Assembly (NCBI GenBank): GCA_002400805.1
Contig: NVRG01000100.1
Span: forward strand, 1-6,049
Length of the DNA: 6,049 bases
Reading direction: 5' to 3'
DNA from: Gammaproteobacteria bacterium
Lineage (GTDB): Bacteria; Pseudomonadota; Gammaproteobacteria; Nitrosococcales; Methylophagaceae
Both the position numbers and the translations under genes were made by a program. This document shows positions 1-5,845 of this stretch, in pieces (the stretch's first letter is position 1; every line of letters starts with the position of its first letter). The notes below the pieces were generated by a model. It saw only the letters and a program-made list of their open reading frames with translations, had not been told where the DNA came from and did no database searches.

Positions 1-404
1 AGTGCTCCATGACGTTCTTCATTCCGTACTTCTGGATGGGGCATACCTTCATGCATACCGCGCACCCCTCGTACGCGGCCATGACTGGGCGGCAGCGGTC
101 GTAGTCCAGCTTGTTTTTGTTGATTCTCAATTTGTCGCCGCTTAGCTTGTTCCTCTCTGATCTTTCTTTGCTCTGTGGATTGTATCGCTATCTTTCTTGT
201 TGATTCTTCCATCACAGCAGTAGCAGCCAATGCAACCTGTTTTATTTCCCAATATAGCACTGCTCTTTCAAGCCCAAATGAAGCGGTATTACCTAAAAAT
301 ACACCTAAAAAAATGAGAAGTAACCATTGGCTTAAAGATGCCTTTGATTCCTCTGTCTTTCGAAACTTATAAGCACGCATTTCTTCATCCATATCTACCT
401 TCAC
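1..404 (-). CDS. Small single-pass membrane protein with charged helical tail, partial
   Basis: I do not recognise the family. I chose the GTG at 402-404 because a TAGGAG site (412-417) lies 7 bases upstream. An in-frame ATG at 390-392 is an alternative. The first ~25 residues are charged. A hydrophobic stretch follows, around residues 27-45 (QWLLLIFLGVFLGNTASFGL), and looks like one membrane span. After it comes a long Gln/Glu/Arg/Lys-rich helix, about residues 65-98, with coiled-coil character (EQRKIREEQAKRRQIENQQK). The frame stays open to the window edge (134 codons), but only the part down to about position 112 has the AT-rich composition of the neighbouring genes. The remaining Gly/Pro/Arg/His-rich stretch lies in GC-rich DNA that reads better in another frame, so the true C-terminus is probably missing. 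A membrane-anchored accessory or structural role is only a guess. Confidence 0.5.
   Translation of the reverse strand, partial: MKVDMDEEMRAYKFRKTEESKASLSQWLLLIFLGVFLGNTASFGLERAVLYWEIKQVALAATAVMEESTRKIAIQSTEQRKIREEQAKRRQIENQQKQAGLRPLPPSHGRVRGVRGMHEGMPHPEVRNEERHGA
2..112 (-). CDS. 4Fe-4S cluster-binding protein fragment in foreign-looking GC-rich DNA
   Basis: This minus-strand frame, different from the overlapping membrane-protein frame, reads KLDYDRCRPVMAAYEGC, then AVCMKVCPIQKYGMKNVMEH. The cysteines follow C-x9-C-x2-C-x3-C-P, and the C-x2-C-x3-CP part is typical of 4Fe-4S ferredoxin-like domains. That arrangement occurs, for example, in reductive-dehalogenase-like and queG-like iron-sulfur proteins, but I cannot choose a family from 37 residues. 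Codon use is strikingly GC-rich: 33 of 37 third positions are G or C, unlike every other gene in the window. The fragment has no start of its own and runs off the edge. Upstream it dissolves into AT-rich sequence that encodes a different protein in another frame. I read it as the inside of a gene from another genome joined here by a chimeric or recombination junction. An accidental reading frame is the alternative. Confidence 0.45.
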
Positions 405-660
405 TTTCTTACTCCTAGTTTAGAAAATTCAGACTCAATATAACAGGGCGGGTGCAGTTCATCACACATCGGGGGCTATTCGCTCTTTACTACTCCCCAC
501 CCAAACAGAGGATTTTATCAATTCTGGTTTGTATCGATAGACCGGTCAGTCATTTCAGTTGATTAATCTCAGCTTCGGCGAAATATTACTCAACAAGGCA
601 AGCAATATCACAACATAAGCACCAGTATTAATACTCATATCATTTTAGTTTAATAAAAGC
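405..660. other. Intergenic region between membrane protein and tRNA-Arg
   Basis: I find no convincing coding frame on either strand here. It holds the ribosome binding site and possible promoter of the leftward gene at its left end. An isolated 8-bp palindrome GACCGGTC lies at 540-547 without a partner copy. The AT-rich stretch at about 600-660 leads into the tRNA promoter. No CRISPR-like or tandem repeats are visible. Confidence 0.5.
437..465 (-). promoter_or_regulatory. Weak sigma70-like promoter candidate for the small membrane protein
   Basis: On the minus strand a TATATT (437-442) is preceded at 17 bases by GTGATG (460-465), about 30 bases before the TAGGAG site of the GTG-start gene. 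The -10 is good and the -35 is poor. Placement fits, but chance is a real possibility. Confidence 0.25.
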
Positions 661-689
661 TTGATGCTACATAGCTTTGACCGTATAAT
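661..689 (+). promoter_or_regulatory. Sigma70 promoter of tRNA-Arg
   Basis: TTGATG (661-666) and a perfect TATAAT (684-689) are separated by exactly 17 bases. They sit 12 bases before the mature tRNA 5' end. The sequence just after the -10 (TCTCGCC) contains the GC-rich discriminator typical of stringently controlled stable-RNA promoters. Stringent control is an inference from this. Confidence 0.85.
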
Positions 690-701
690 CTCTCGCCTTT
701 A

Positions 702-778
702 GCGCCCGTAGCTCAGCTGGATAGAGTACCTGGCTACGAACCAGGCGGTCGCACGTTCGAATCGTGCCGGGCGCACCA
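702..778 (+). tRNA. tRNA-Arg (anticodon ACG)
   Basis: The 77 bases fold as a full cloverleaf. The acceptor stem is GCGCCCG with CGGGCGC. The D-arm contains GCTCAGCTGGATAGAGT. The anticodon arm is CCTGG-CTACGAA-CCAGG, giving anticodon ACG. The variable loop is short and the T-arm is GCACG-TTCGAAT-CGTGC. The discriminator A and CCA end are encoded. In bacteria the ACG anticodon is deaminated to ICG by TadA and reads CGU, CGC and CGA. It is closely similar to the enterobacterial argV-type tRNA. It is a single gene with its own promoter and terminator. No copy of its 3' end is seen elsewhere in the window, so nothing marks it as a used integration site here. Confidence 0.97.
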
Positions 779-795
779 TTAATTTGGTATAAAAC

Positions 796-831
796 AAACA
801 GTTATCATTAATTTGATAGCTGTTTTTTTTT
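796..831 (+). terminator. Intrinsic terminator of tRNA-Arg
   Basis: A 12-bp stem with one G-T wobble joins AAACAGTTATCA (796-807) to TGATAGCTGTTT (814-825) across a 6-base loop. It is followed immediately by a run of T to position 831. It starts 18 bases after the tRNA CCA, which makes the tRNA a monocistronic unit. Confidence 0.88.
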
Positions 832-915
832 GACTAACATTTATGAGCAATAATGGTTATCGGGCTCTCCTAGCCTTATCGGTCATCTCCGTCATTCATA
901 ACGCCATAAATTTTA

Positions 916-944
916 CTGGCAATACAACTCAATTGTTGTATATT
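916..944 (+). promoter_or_regulatory. Promoter with palindromic operator candidate for the globin-reductase operon
   Basis: CTGGCA (916-921) and TATATT (939-944) are spaced by 17 bases and match the sigma70 -35 and -10 at 4 of 6 and 5 of 6 positions. An inverted repeat, ATACAAC (922-928) and GTTGTAT (935-941) around a 6-base centre, fills the spacer and enters the -10. A repressor bound there would block polymerase. The arms do not match the FNR, NorR, IscR type 1 or enterobacterial NsrR consensus that I know, so the regulator is unnamed. The leader would be about 80 bases. Confidence 0.45.
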
Positions 945-970
945 TAATTTTAAGTCTGGTTTTGATAACC

Positions 971-983
971 GCTTAAGTTAAGC
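971..983. repeat. Perfect 13-bp palindrome in the globin leader
   Basis: GCTTAA-G-TTAAGC is a perfect 6-bp inverted repeat around one base, 49 bases before the globin start. It lies in the probable 5' leader, so it could be a second protein-binding site. A one-base loop makes it unlikely as an RNA hairpin. It could also be chance in AT-rich DNA. Confidence 0.3.
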
Positions 984-1031
984 CAAGTTTGTACATAGAT
1001 TCTCTAATTCATTTTCTCAAAGGAGTTCAAA

Positions 1032-1400
1032 ATGTCAGATTCTATTTATAGCCAAATTGGTGGTGCCGCTGCTGTTGATGCTGCTGTCGACATCTTTTAT
1101 CGGAAAGTATTAACGGATGATTCCATTTCCAATTTTTTCGATAGCACCGATATGGATGCTCAGCGCGACAAACAAAAAGCCTTCTTAACTATGGTAATGG
1201 GGGGCCCTAACGACTACACCGGCAGAGATCTAAGAACCGCTCATGCACCTCTAGTCGAACAAGGTCTAAACGAAGATCACTTTATGAGCGTTGCCGGTCA
1301 TTTACAAGCAACGCTTGAAGAGCTTAATGTTCCTGCCAATCTAACACTGGCAATCATGAATGTTGCGGCTGGCACTATTGATGATGTACTAAACCGCTAA
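1032..1400 (+). CDS. glbN: Group I truncated haemoglobin (TrHbN type)
   Basis: This 122-residue protein is a complete 2-on-2 truncated globin of the usual group I length, cytoplasmic with no signal peptide. Aligned by eye to Mycobacterium tuberculosis GlbN, it has Phe22-Tyr23 (B9-B10), Gln44 at E7, Gln48 at E11, the GGPNDYTG segment (57-64) of the E-F region, and His71 as the proximal F8 haem ligand in RTAHAPL. Tyr B10 with Gln at E7/E11 is the distal set that stabilises bound oxygen and supports nitric oxide dioxygenation in related proteins. The gene has a strong AAGGAG site (1020-1025) 6 bases before ATG. It is the first gene of an operon with a [2Fe-2S]/FAD reductase 14 bases downstream, which probably re-reduces its haem. 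Nitric oxide detoxification is the likely role, with oxygen handling as an alternative. Family assignment is secure; function is inferred. Confidence 0.93.
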   Translation: MSDSIYSQIGGAAAVDAAVDIFYRKVLTDDSISNFFDSTDMDAQRDKQKAFLTMVMGGPNDYTGRDLRTAHAPLVEQGLNEDHFMSVAGHLQATLEELNVPANLTLAIMNVAAGTIDDVLNR

Positions 1401-1414
1401 ATTGACATTTTGAT

Positions 1415-2437
1415 TTGCCTGTAATCACTTATCAAGACGAGCAGTATGTATCTAAGGCGGATGAATCCGTCTTAGATACTCTGCTTCGTCATCAAATTAA
1501 TATTCCCTATTCATGTAATGCTGGCGTATGTCACTGTTGTATCATGGTCAGTGATTCAATCAAACACCCCTGTCCGGCTAACCTTGGTCTAAGAGATACA
1601 TTGATCGCACAAGGATATTTTCTTGCCTGTCAGTGCAAGCCAACGGACGCTATCACCGTCAAACATGCTGACGAATATGACATTTTTGCTGACGCCCTTG
1701 TTATCGAGAAAAATATGCTTTCTGATACGGTATGTCAGTTAAAGTTACATTCAGCCATTGATCTCTATTATCGTGCTGGTCAATACATCAATATACGCAT
1801 GCCAAATGGTCAGATCCGTAGTTATTCACTGGCCAGTCTGCCAAGCTATGATGATTATATTGAATTACACATCAAACGAATGTCCAATGGTGAGGTTAGT
1901 CATTGGCTCTGTGACGATGTTAAACAGGGAGATACTGTCGAGATTCAGGGTGCATTTGGTGACTGCTTTTATCTAACACACCATGTCGACCGAGATATCG
2001 TTATGATTGCAACAGGAACCGGCCTAGCCCCACTGATGGGTATAATACGCGATGCGCTTGCTCATGGTCATCAAGGTAATATCCAACTCTATCACGGAGA
2101 CCGAGACCGCCAAGACCTATATCTTGATGATGAATTACAAGCAATGGCTGAGCAATATGAAAATCTGGAATATTTTCCATGTGTATCGGCTATTGAACCT
2201 GCAAGCGATAATCGTTTTTATCATGGCAGGGCATCTGACTTAGCCTTTAGTCAAAACAAGGATTTGAAAAATTGCTGTGTCTACCTCTGTGGTTCACCAG
2301 CCATGGTTAAATCAGCAAGACAACAGGCCTACTTAAATGGAGCCGACATGAAAAATATTTATGCCGATCCCTTTATCACTAAAGAACTTCGCCAAACGGA
2401 TTCAACTACCGATATGAGACGGCGAAGTTCAGATTAA
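1415..2437 (+). CDS. [2Fe-2S] ferredoxin-FAD/NAD(P)H oxidoreductase, probable globin reductase
   Basis: This 340-residue soluble electron-transfer protein has two modules. The N-terminal plant-type ferredoxin domain (about 1-90) carries Cys34, Cys39, Cys42 and, in LACQC, Cys72 as cluster ligands. A ferredoxin-NADP reductase-like module follows: FAD-binding RSYSLAS at 135-141, nucleotide-binding TGTGLAP around 200-206, LCGSPAMV at 291-298, and the C-terminal YADPF near 316-320. This order matches reductase components of phenol, toluene or methane monooxygenases and AscD-type reductases. Electrons would pass from NAD(P)H through FAD and the cluster to a partner. No oxygenase gene is present. 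The neighbour is the globin, 14 bases upstream, so the globin is the likely acceptor. The TTG at 1415 is the first codon after an in-frame stop, and the beta-grasp fold needs residues from there. There is no visible Shine-Dalgarno, so translation may be coupled to globin termination. Confidence 0.88.
   Translation: MPVITYQDEQYVSKADESVLDTLLRHQINIPYSCNAGVCHCCIMVSDSIKHPCPANLGLRDTLIAQGYFLACQCKPTDAITVKHADEYDIFADALVIEKNMLSDTVCQLKLHSAIDLYYRAGQYINIRMPNGQIRSYSLASLPSYDDYIELHIKRMSNGEVSHWLCDDVKQGDTVEIQGAFGDCFYLTHHVDRDIVMIATGTGLAPLMGIIRDALAHGHQGNIQLYHGDRDRQDLYLDDELQAMAEQYENLEYFPCVSAIEPASDNRFYHGRASDLAFSQNKDLKNCCVYLCGSPAMVKSARQQAYLNGADMKNIYADPFITKELRQTDSTTDMRRRSSD
2384..2430. repeat. 10-bp perfect inverted repeat at the convergent gene ends
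   Basis: GAACTTCGCC (2384-2393) and GGCGAAGTTC (2421-2430) are exact inverse complements with 27 bases between them. They lie wholly inside the last codons of the reductase. Read rightward no T-run follows. Read leftward only TTT follows. It is therefore a stem that could protect or define the 3' ends of both convergent transcripts, rather than a classical terminator. Confidence 0.45.
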
Positions 2438-2447
2438 ACATTGCTCA

Positions 2448-2822
2448 TTAACAAGCTATTTCAATTGCTTGTAATACATCTTGTTCAAGTGCATAAAAAT
2501 TCGCTACAGGCTTCCTAAAAAAGGTAGTCGATACATTCTTATGTTGTTGCAAATCATCTGGCACACGATACGATGGCGAACCCGAACAAATAATAAAGGC
2601 CATATTCACTTTCTGACCTATCATTTTACGGATAAACGTATTGCCATCTATGCCAGGTAGCCGGATATCAACTAACGCCGCTGCGGGTTGCACTGTCTCC
2701 AACATGATCAACGCTTGTTCGGCTGTTTCGGCTTGCACAACATGCCACGACTGATCCTCAAAGTAATCAACAAAACTCTGTCTTACAATATGTTCATCAT
2801 CTAGTACCAATAAGGTTTTCAC
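2448..2822 (-). CDS. Stand-alone receiver-domain response regulator (CheY/Spo0F-like)
   Basis: All 124 residues form a single receiver domain, with no DNA-binding or enzymatic output domain. The acidic pair Asp8-Asp9 binds magnesium, Asp52 (in LVDIRLPG) is the phospho-acceptor, Ser80 (IICSGS) is the switch hydroxyl residue and Lys104 in FFRKP is the conserved lysine. The GTG start has a TAGGAG-type site with AGGAG at 2829-2833, 6 bases upstream. It follows the large histidine kinase on the same strand after 93 bases and is its likely phosphorylation partner. With no output domain it must act by protein contact or pass the phosphate on, as CheY or Spo0F do. The target is not in the window. A hairpin with a T-run between the two genes may lower its transcription relative to the kinase or imply a separate promoter. 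Confidence 0.9.
   Translation of the reverse strand: MKTLLVLDDEHIVRQSFVDYFEDQSWHVVQAETAEQALIMLETVQPAAALVDIRLPGIDGNTFIRKMIGQKVNMAFIICSGSPSYRVPDDLQQHKNVSTTFFRKPVANFYALEQDVLQAIEIAC
2451..2472. other. Minor hairpin at the receiver gene 3' end
   Basis: ACAAGC (2451-2456) and GCTTGT (2467-2472) form a 6-bp stem with a 10-base loop, next to the receiver stop codon. No T-run follows in either direction. It is a weak candidate for a 3'-end structure. Confidence 0.2.
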
Positions 2823-2842
2823 AAAGGACTCCTACATTCAGC

Positions 2843-2920
2843 AAAAAAGTAAGCAGCTAATCAATCCCTTATTCTCGGCCACAAAAAGCATAACGATATC
2901 GTTTTGTTAGCCCGCTTACT
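2843..2920 (-). terminator. Intra-operon terminator/attenuator between kinase and receiver
   Basis: On the minus strand AGTAAGC (2914-2920) pairs with GCTTACT (2848-2854). After one bulged G, GGCTAA pairs with TTAGCT (one G-T), giving a stem of about 13 bp. T residues follow directly (2843-2848 on the minus strand). The ~45-base loop contains the perfect palindrome AACGATATCGTT (2892-2903), which could fold as an inner hairpin. The base of the stem overlaps the kinase stop codon. Stem plus T-run is what intrinsic terminators look like, but the large loop makes partial read-through likely. Confidence 0.55.
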
Positions 2921-5582
2921 GTGATGCAACACTCATCGGTAGAGAAATCATGAATGTGGTACCAACACCCACGGTAGACTCCACCGTCATCTTACCGCCA
3001 TGATTTTCAGTGATAATAAAATACGAAACGCTGAGTCCTAAGCCAGTTCCTATACCTATCGGTTTAGTAGTGAAAAATGGTTCAAATATTCGCTTACGAA
3101 TCTCTTCATCCATGCCAGGTCCATTGTCTTTAATTTTAATGCAAACTTTATCCTGTTCGGCATCATAATAAGTGTGTAATCGAAACTCTGGCTGTTCTAT
3201 CCCCGCTTCATGCATAGCTTGAGCACCATTACGCAATAGGTTTAATAAAACTTGCTGTATCTTGCCGCCATCACAGGAAATTAATGGCACATCGTCTTCA
3301 TATTCTTTTGAAATAACAATAGATTTAAAGTCATACTGTTTTTTTAAATCATAATCAGTCGAAGAAAGTTCTATCGATTTATCGAGCAGCTCATTAATAT
3401 CATGCGTGGAATAAACATCATCACTTTTGCGAGCGAAACTGAGCATATTATCCACAATACCAGCAACGCGTTCACCCGAGTCACGAATAGCATTTAACAT
3501 ACGAACAATGCCACGCTGTTCCATAAAGTCATAAATGGCCTCCATCGAGGTACCCGCGGCCTTAGCAGCCTGCTGGTTGGCTTCAACATTTTTATTGGTG
3601 AGTCGATTAATCATGACATGGGCGGTTTGCATCATACCGGCAAGTGGATTATTAATTTCATGTGCCATTCCTGCTGCAAGCCCACCAACAGAAAGCATTT
3701 TCTCTGATTGAATCATCATCTCTTCTAGGCGAACTTGCTCTGTCACATCATCCACCCGAATAACCGCACCTTCGACCCCATTAGCAACCAGGGGATAGAT
3801 AATGACATCTTCATAAGTATGTACACCATCATGAAAATAGCTGCGTTTTTTATCGCTTTGTTGTTGACGAGAGTTGATCGCCTCTTGCACTTTTGGCATT
3901 TCTACCGCTAAACGGGGAAACACCTCCCTCAATGGTTGGCCTACTGCCTCGTTAGTCGTTAGCCCCATTGCTTGCTCGGCACCGTTATTCCATTGGGTGA
4001 CCGTGCCCACAATATCAACGCCGATAATAATTGACGGCATTGAATCAATGATATTCGACAGATAACTTCTGAGTTGCCCCACCTCCGTTTCAGCCTGTTT
4101 ACGTTCGGTAATATCGATGATGACACCATCAAGGCGGTAAAGATCACCATTACCATCAAATACTCCTCGCCCTTTTTCATACTGCCATTTAATCTCATCA
4201 TCGGCAGAAACAATACGATATTCAATCGTATAGGGCTGTTTTTTTGCTACTGCTATTTGCACCGTTTCATCCACAAGTTGCACGTCATCCGGATGAATGA
4301 TGGATGCATAAGTACGTATTTTATTAGCGATAAAGTCAGATGCTGGATAACCAGTAATACTTTCAACTTCATCACTGATAAATTCCATCGTCCAGTCTTC
4401 ATCACAGGCACAGTGATAGGTAATACCTGGTACATTCTCGATCAAGGTGCCATAACGTTGTGTCGCGGTGTGCAGGTCAAGCTCCGTTTGTTTACGATCG
4501 GTGATATCACGGGCAATACCTAAGATACCAATCAACTTGCCTTGGTTATTATGCATCGGCGTTTTAAGTGTATGCAGAATGGCCCTATGGCCATCATCTG
4601 CAAATACCACCTCTTCCTCGTTCGAGGTCGTCTGCTGGGCGTCCATCGCTGCTTGGTCTTTGGCACGAAAGAAATCAGCTAAGTCTTTATCCACAAAGTC
4701 GTAATCTGTTTTGCCAATAACATCGGCTTCTTTGGCCCCAAAAAAGCGTTCAAAATGTTGATTACAAGAAAGGTATTTACCGTCAGGATCTTTCAACCAA
4801 ATCAAGTCTGGTATCGTTTCCACTAAGGTACGCAAGCGAGCTTCCGACTCGGCCATTTCCGTATTTTTATCTCTTAATTCATGAATAAATTGATGATTTT
4901 CATCTATCAGGTTATTTGCTGCTTGGGTAAGAAAATTAAATTCATCATCTTCGTGGCCAGGGGGCGGTTGTAATTTTGAGCTTAGATCTTCCGGGTTTAT
5001 TTTTTTAAATTCACGGCCTAAGTTAATCAAAGGGCGAGTAATAATAAAGTGAAAGGCTATAAACAGCAGTAAAACTAAAATGATATTTCTTACTATGCCG
5101 CTGACTAAAACTACTAATGAACGTGAATAAAATGAAGCTAATGCCGTATCTACATTGACGACAATGATTAACTTTCCTGGCGTATCAGTGTTGACACTGG
5201 GCGGGTAAAGCTCAATCGAATAGTGTTGGTATTGGTCAGCGAAGGTGGCTGTTAACCACCGTGTTTTACTCGTCTCGATTTGAGGACGTTTTTGCTGCGC
5301 CAGTTGAGTGCCTAAATCATCGACAATGCTAGCTTGTTGAATAAAATCATACTCTAGCAAGCCGATGATAACTTCATCTGACAGTTCTTCACTTAAGGTG
5401 TGTACCGATGCAGTAGCTGAACGCTCAGCTACCTTCAAAATTCTATTAACAATCTGATTTAACGCTACTTCTTCTTGTAAAAAGTCGCGGTAGACCTGCA
5501 ATGCACTCAGTAATAAACCAACAATAAAAGCAATGGCCACACTTATTTTTGCTAGTTTAATGGCTATTCGTTGTTGAGCCAT
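2916..5582 (-). CDS. Membrane hybrid-free sensor histidine kinase with HAMP and three PAS domains
   Basis: The 888 residues start with a membrane span (about 10-30) and a periplasmic region of about 120 residues. A second span (155-181) and a HAMP-like linker (182-235) follow. Then come PAS1 (about 250-365), PAS2 of the PAS_3 type (378-495, with [13 protein letters not shown] and IDITERK), and PAS3 (505-617). The dimerisation/phospho-acceptor domain has His641 in [12 protein letters not shown]. The catalytic domain shows the N box [10 protein letters not shown] (781-790), DNGPGM (819-824), FEPFFTTK (833-840) and GTGLGLS (845-851). All motifs needed for autophosphorylation are intact. The phospho-acceptor region is longer than usual, with an extra helical stretch at about 660-695. 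No receiver domain is fused; the separate receiver gene 93 bases downstream probably accepts the phosphate. The ATG start has only a distant AAGGA (about 13 bases), so translation may be modest. The signal is unknown. A secreted binding protein begins divergently next to it. Confidence 0.93.
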   Translation of the reverse strand: MAQQRIAIKLAKISVAIAFIVGLLLSALQVYRDFLQEEVALNQIVNRILKVAERSATASVHTLSEELSDEVIIGLLEYDFIQQASIVDDLGTQLAQQKRPQIETSKTRWLTATFADQYQHYSIELYPPSVNTDTPGKLIIVVNVDTALASFYSRSLVVLVSGIVRNIILVLLLFIAFHFIITRPLINLGREFKKINPEDLSSKLQPPPGHEDDEFNFLTQAANNLIDENHQFIHELRDKNTEMAESEARLRTLVETIPDLIWLKDPDGKYLSCNQHFERFFGAKEADVIGKTDYDFVDKDLADFFRAKDQAAMDAQQTTSNEEEVVFADDGHRAILHTLKTPMHNNQGKLIGILGIARDITDRKQTELDLHTATQRYGTLIENVPGITYHCACDEDWTMEFISDEVESITGYPASDFIANKIRTYASIIHPDDVQLVDETVQIAVAKKQPYTIEYRIVSADDEIKWQYEKGRGVFDGNGDLYRLDGVIIDITERKQAETEVGQLRSYLSNIIDSMPSIIIGVDIVGTVTQWNNGAEQAMGLTTNEAVGQPLREVFPRLAVEMPKVQEAINSRQQQSDKKRSYFHDGVHTYEDVIIYPLVANGVEGAVIRVDDVTEQVRLEEMMIQSEKMLSVGGLAAGMAHEINNPLAGMMQTAHVMINRLTNKNVEANQQAAKAAGTSMEAIYDFMEQRGIVRMLNAIRDSGERVAGIVDNMLSFARKSDDVYSTHDINELLDKSIELSSTDYDLKKQYDFKSIVISKEYEDDVPLISCDGGKIQQVLLNLLRNGAQAMHEAGIEQPEFRLHTYYDAEQDKVCIKIKDNGPGMDEEIRKRIFEPFFTTKPIGIGTGLGLSVSYFIITENHGGKMTVESTVGVGTTFMISLPMSVASQ

Positions 5583-5845
5583 AAGGTTAATAACATCCTT
5601 TACTTTCTTGCAGGTAAAATCACATTTTATTAACTACGTTTGCAGCATTGGATATAGTGTTTACTCCAGACAATCTTACTATTACACACTTTTAAATAAA
5701 ACGTAATGATTTGACTGGATTATCAACAATTAACGAGCGTATGATAGTCCTTATTACGTTTGGGAATTATTGGTTAACCTTGTCATTTAGCCAGTAAATA
5801 TCATGCTTAATGTCGTTTCATTCTCCCAACTTAAAGGAACAGGTA
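5583..5845. promoter_or_regulatory. Divergent intergenic region with TACGTTT repeats
   Basis: These 263 bases separate the leftward kinase and rightward binding-protein gene and must hold both promoters. AAACGTAAT (5699-5707) and ATTACGTTT (5753-5761) form a perfect 9-bp inverted repeat, 45 bases apart. A third copy of the core, TACGTTTG, lies at 5635-5642, matching 5755-5762. Inside the repeat is TATGAT (5740-5745), a good rightward -10 without a clear -35. GGTTAACC (5772-5779) is a short palindrome. The repeats could bind a regulator. No promoter is convincing enough to assign. Confidence 0.4.

Noticed and set aside
175..372. Plus-strand 65-residue open frame
   Set aside because: It lies antisense to the minus-strand gene that has a strong ribosome site and coherent membrane/coiled-coil protein. 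It has no Shine-Dalgarno of its own and no recognisable motif.
540..547. GACCGGTC palindrome
   Set aside because: An isolated 8-bp palindrome with no promoter context or second copy is expected by chance.
702..778. tRNA-Arg as an integration site for a mobile element
   Set aside because: tRNA 3' ends are common attachment sites, but no duplicated 3' end, integrase or element gene is visible in the window.
962..976. FNR/Dnr-type box beginning TTGAT upstream of the globin
   Set aside because: Only the left half-site is present. The expected ATCAA at four bases distance is missing.
1758..2243. Two short open frames within the reductase gene
   Set aside because: They overlap the FAD and NAD-binding region of a complete reductase and encode unrelated-looking peptides.
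1415..2437. Naming the reductase as a phenol or methane monooxygenase component
   Set aside because: The domain order fits, but no oxygenase or coupling-protein gene is nearby. The globin neighbour is a better-supported partner.
3874..4704. Several open frames of 60-149 codons on both strands inside the kinase gene
   Set aside because: The kinase frame is intact with continuous PAS domains across this stretch. The others are shadows with no recognisable domains or ribosome sites.
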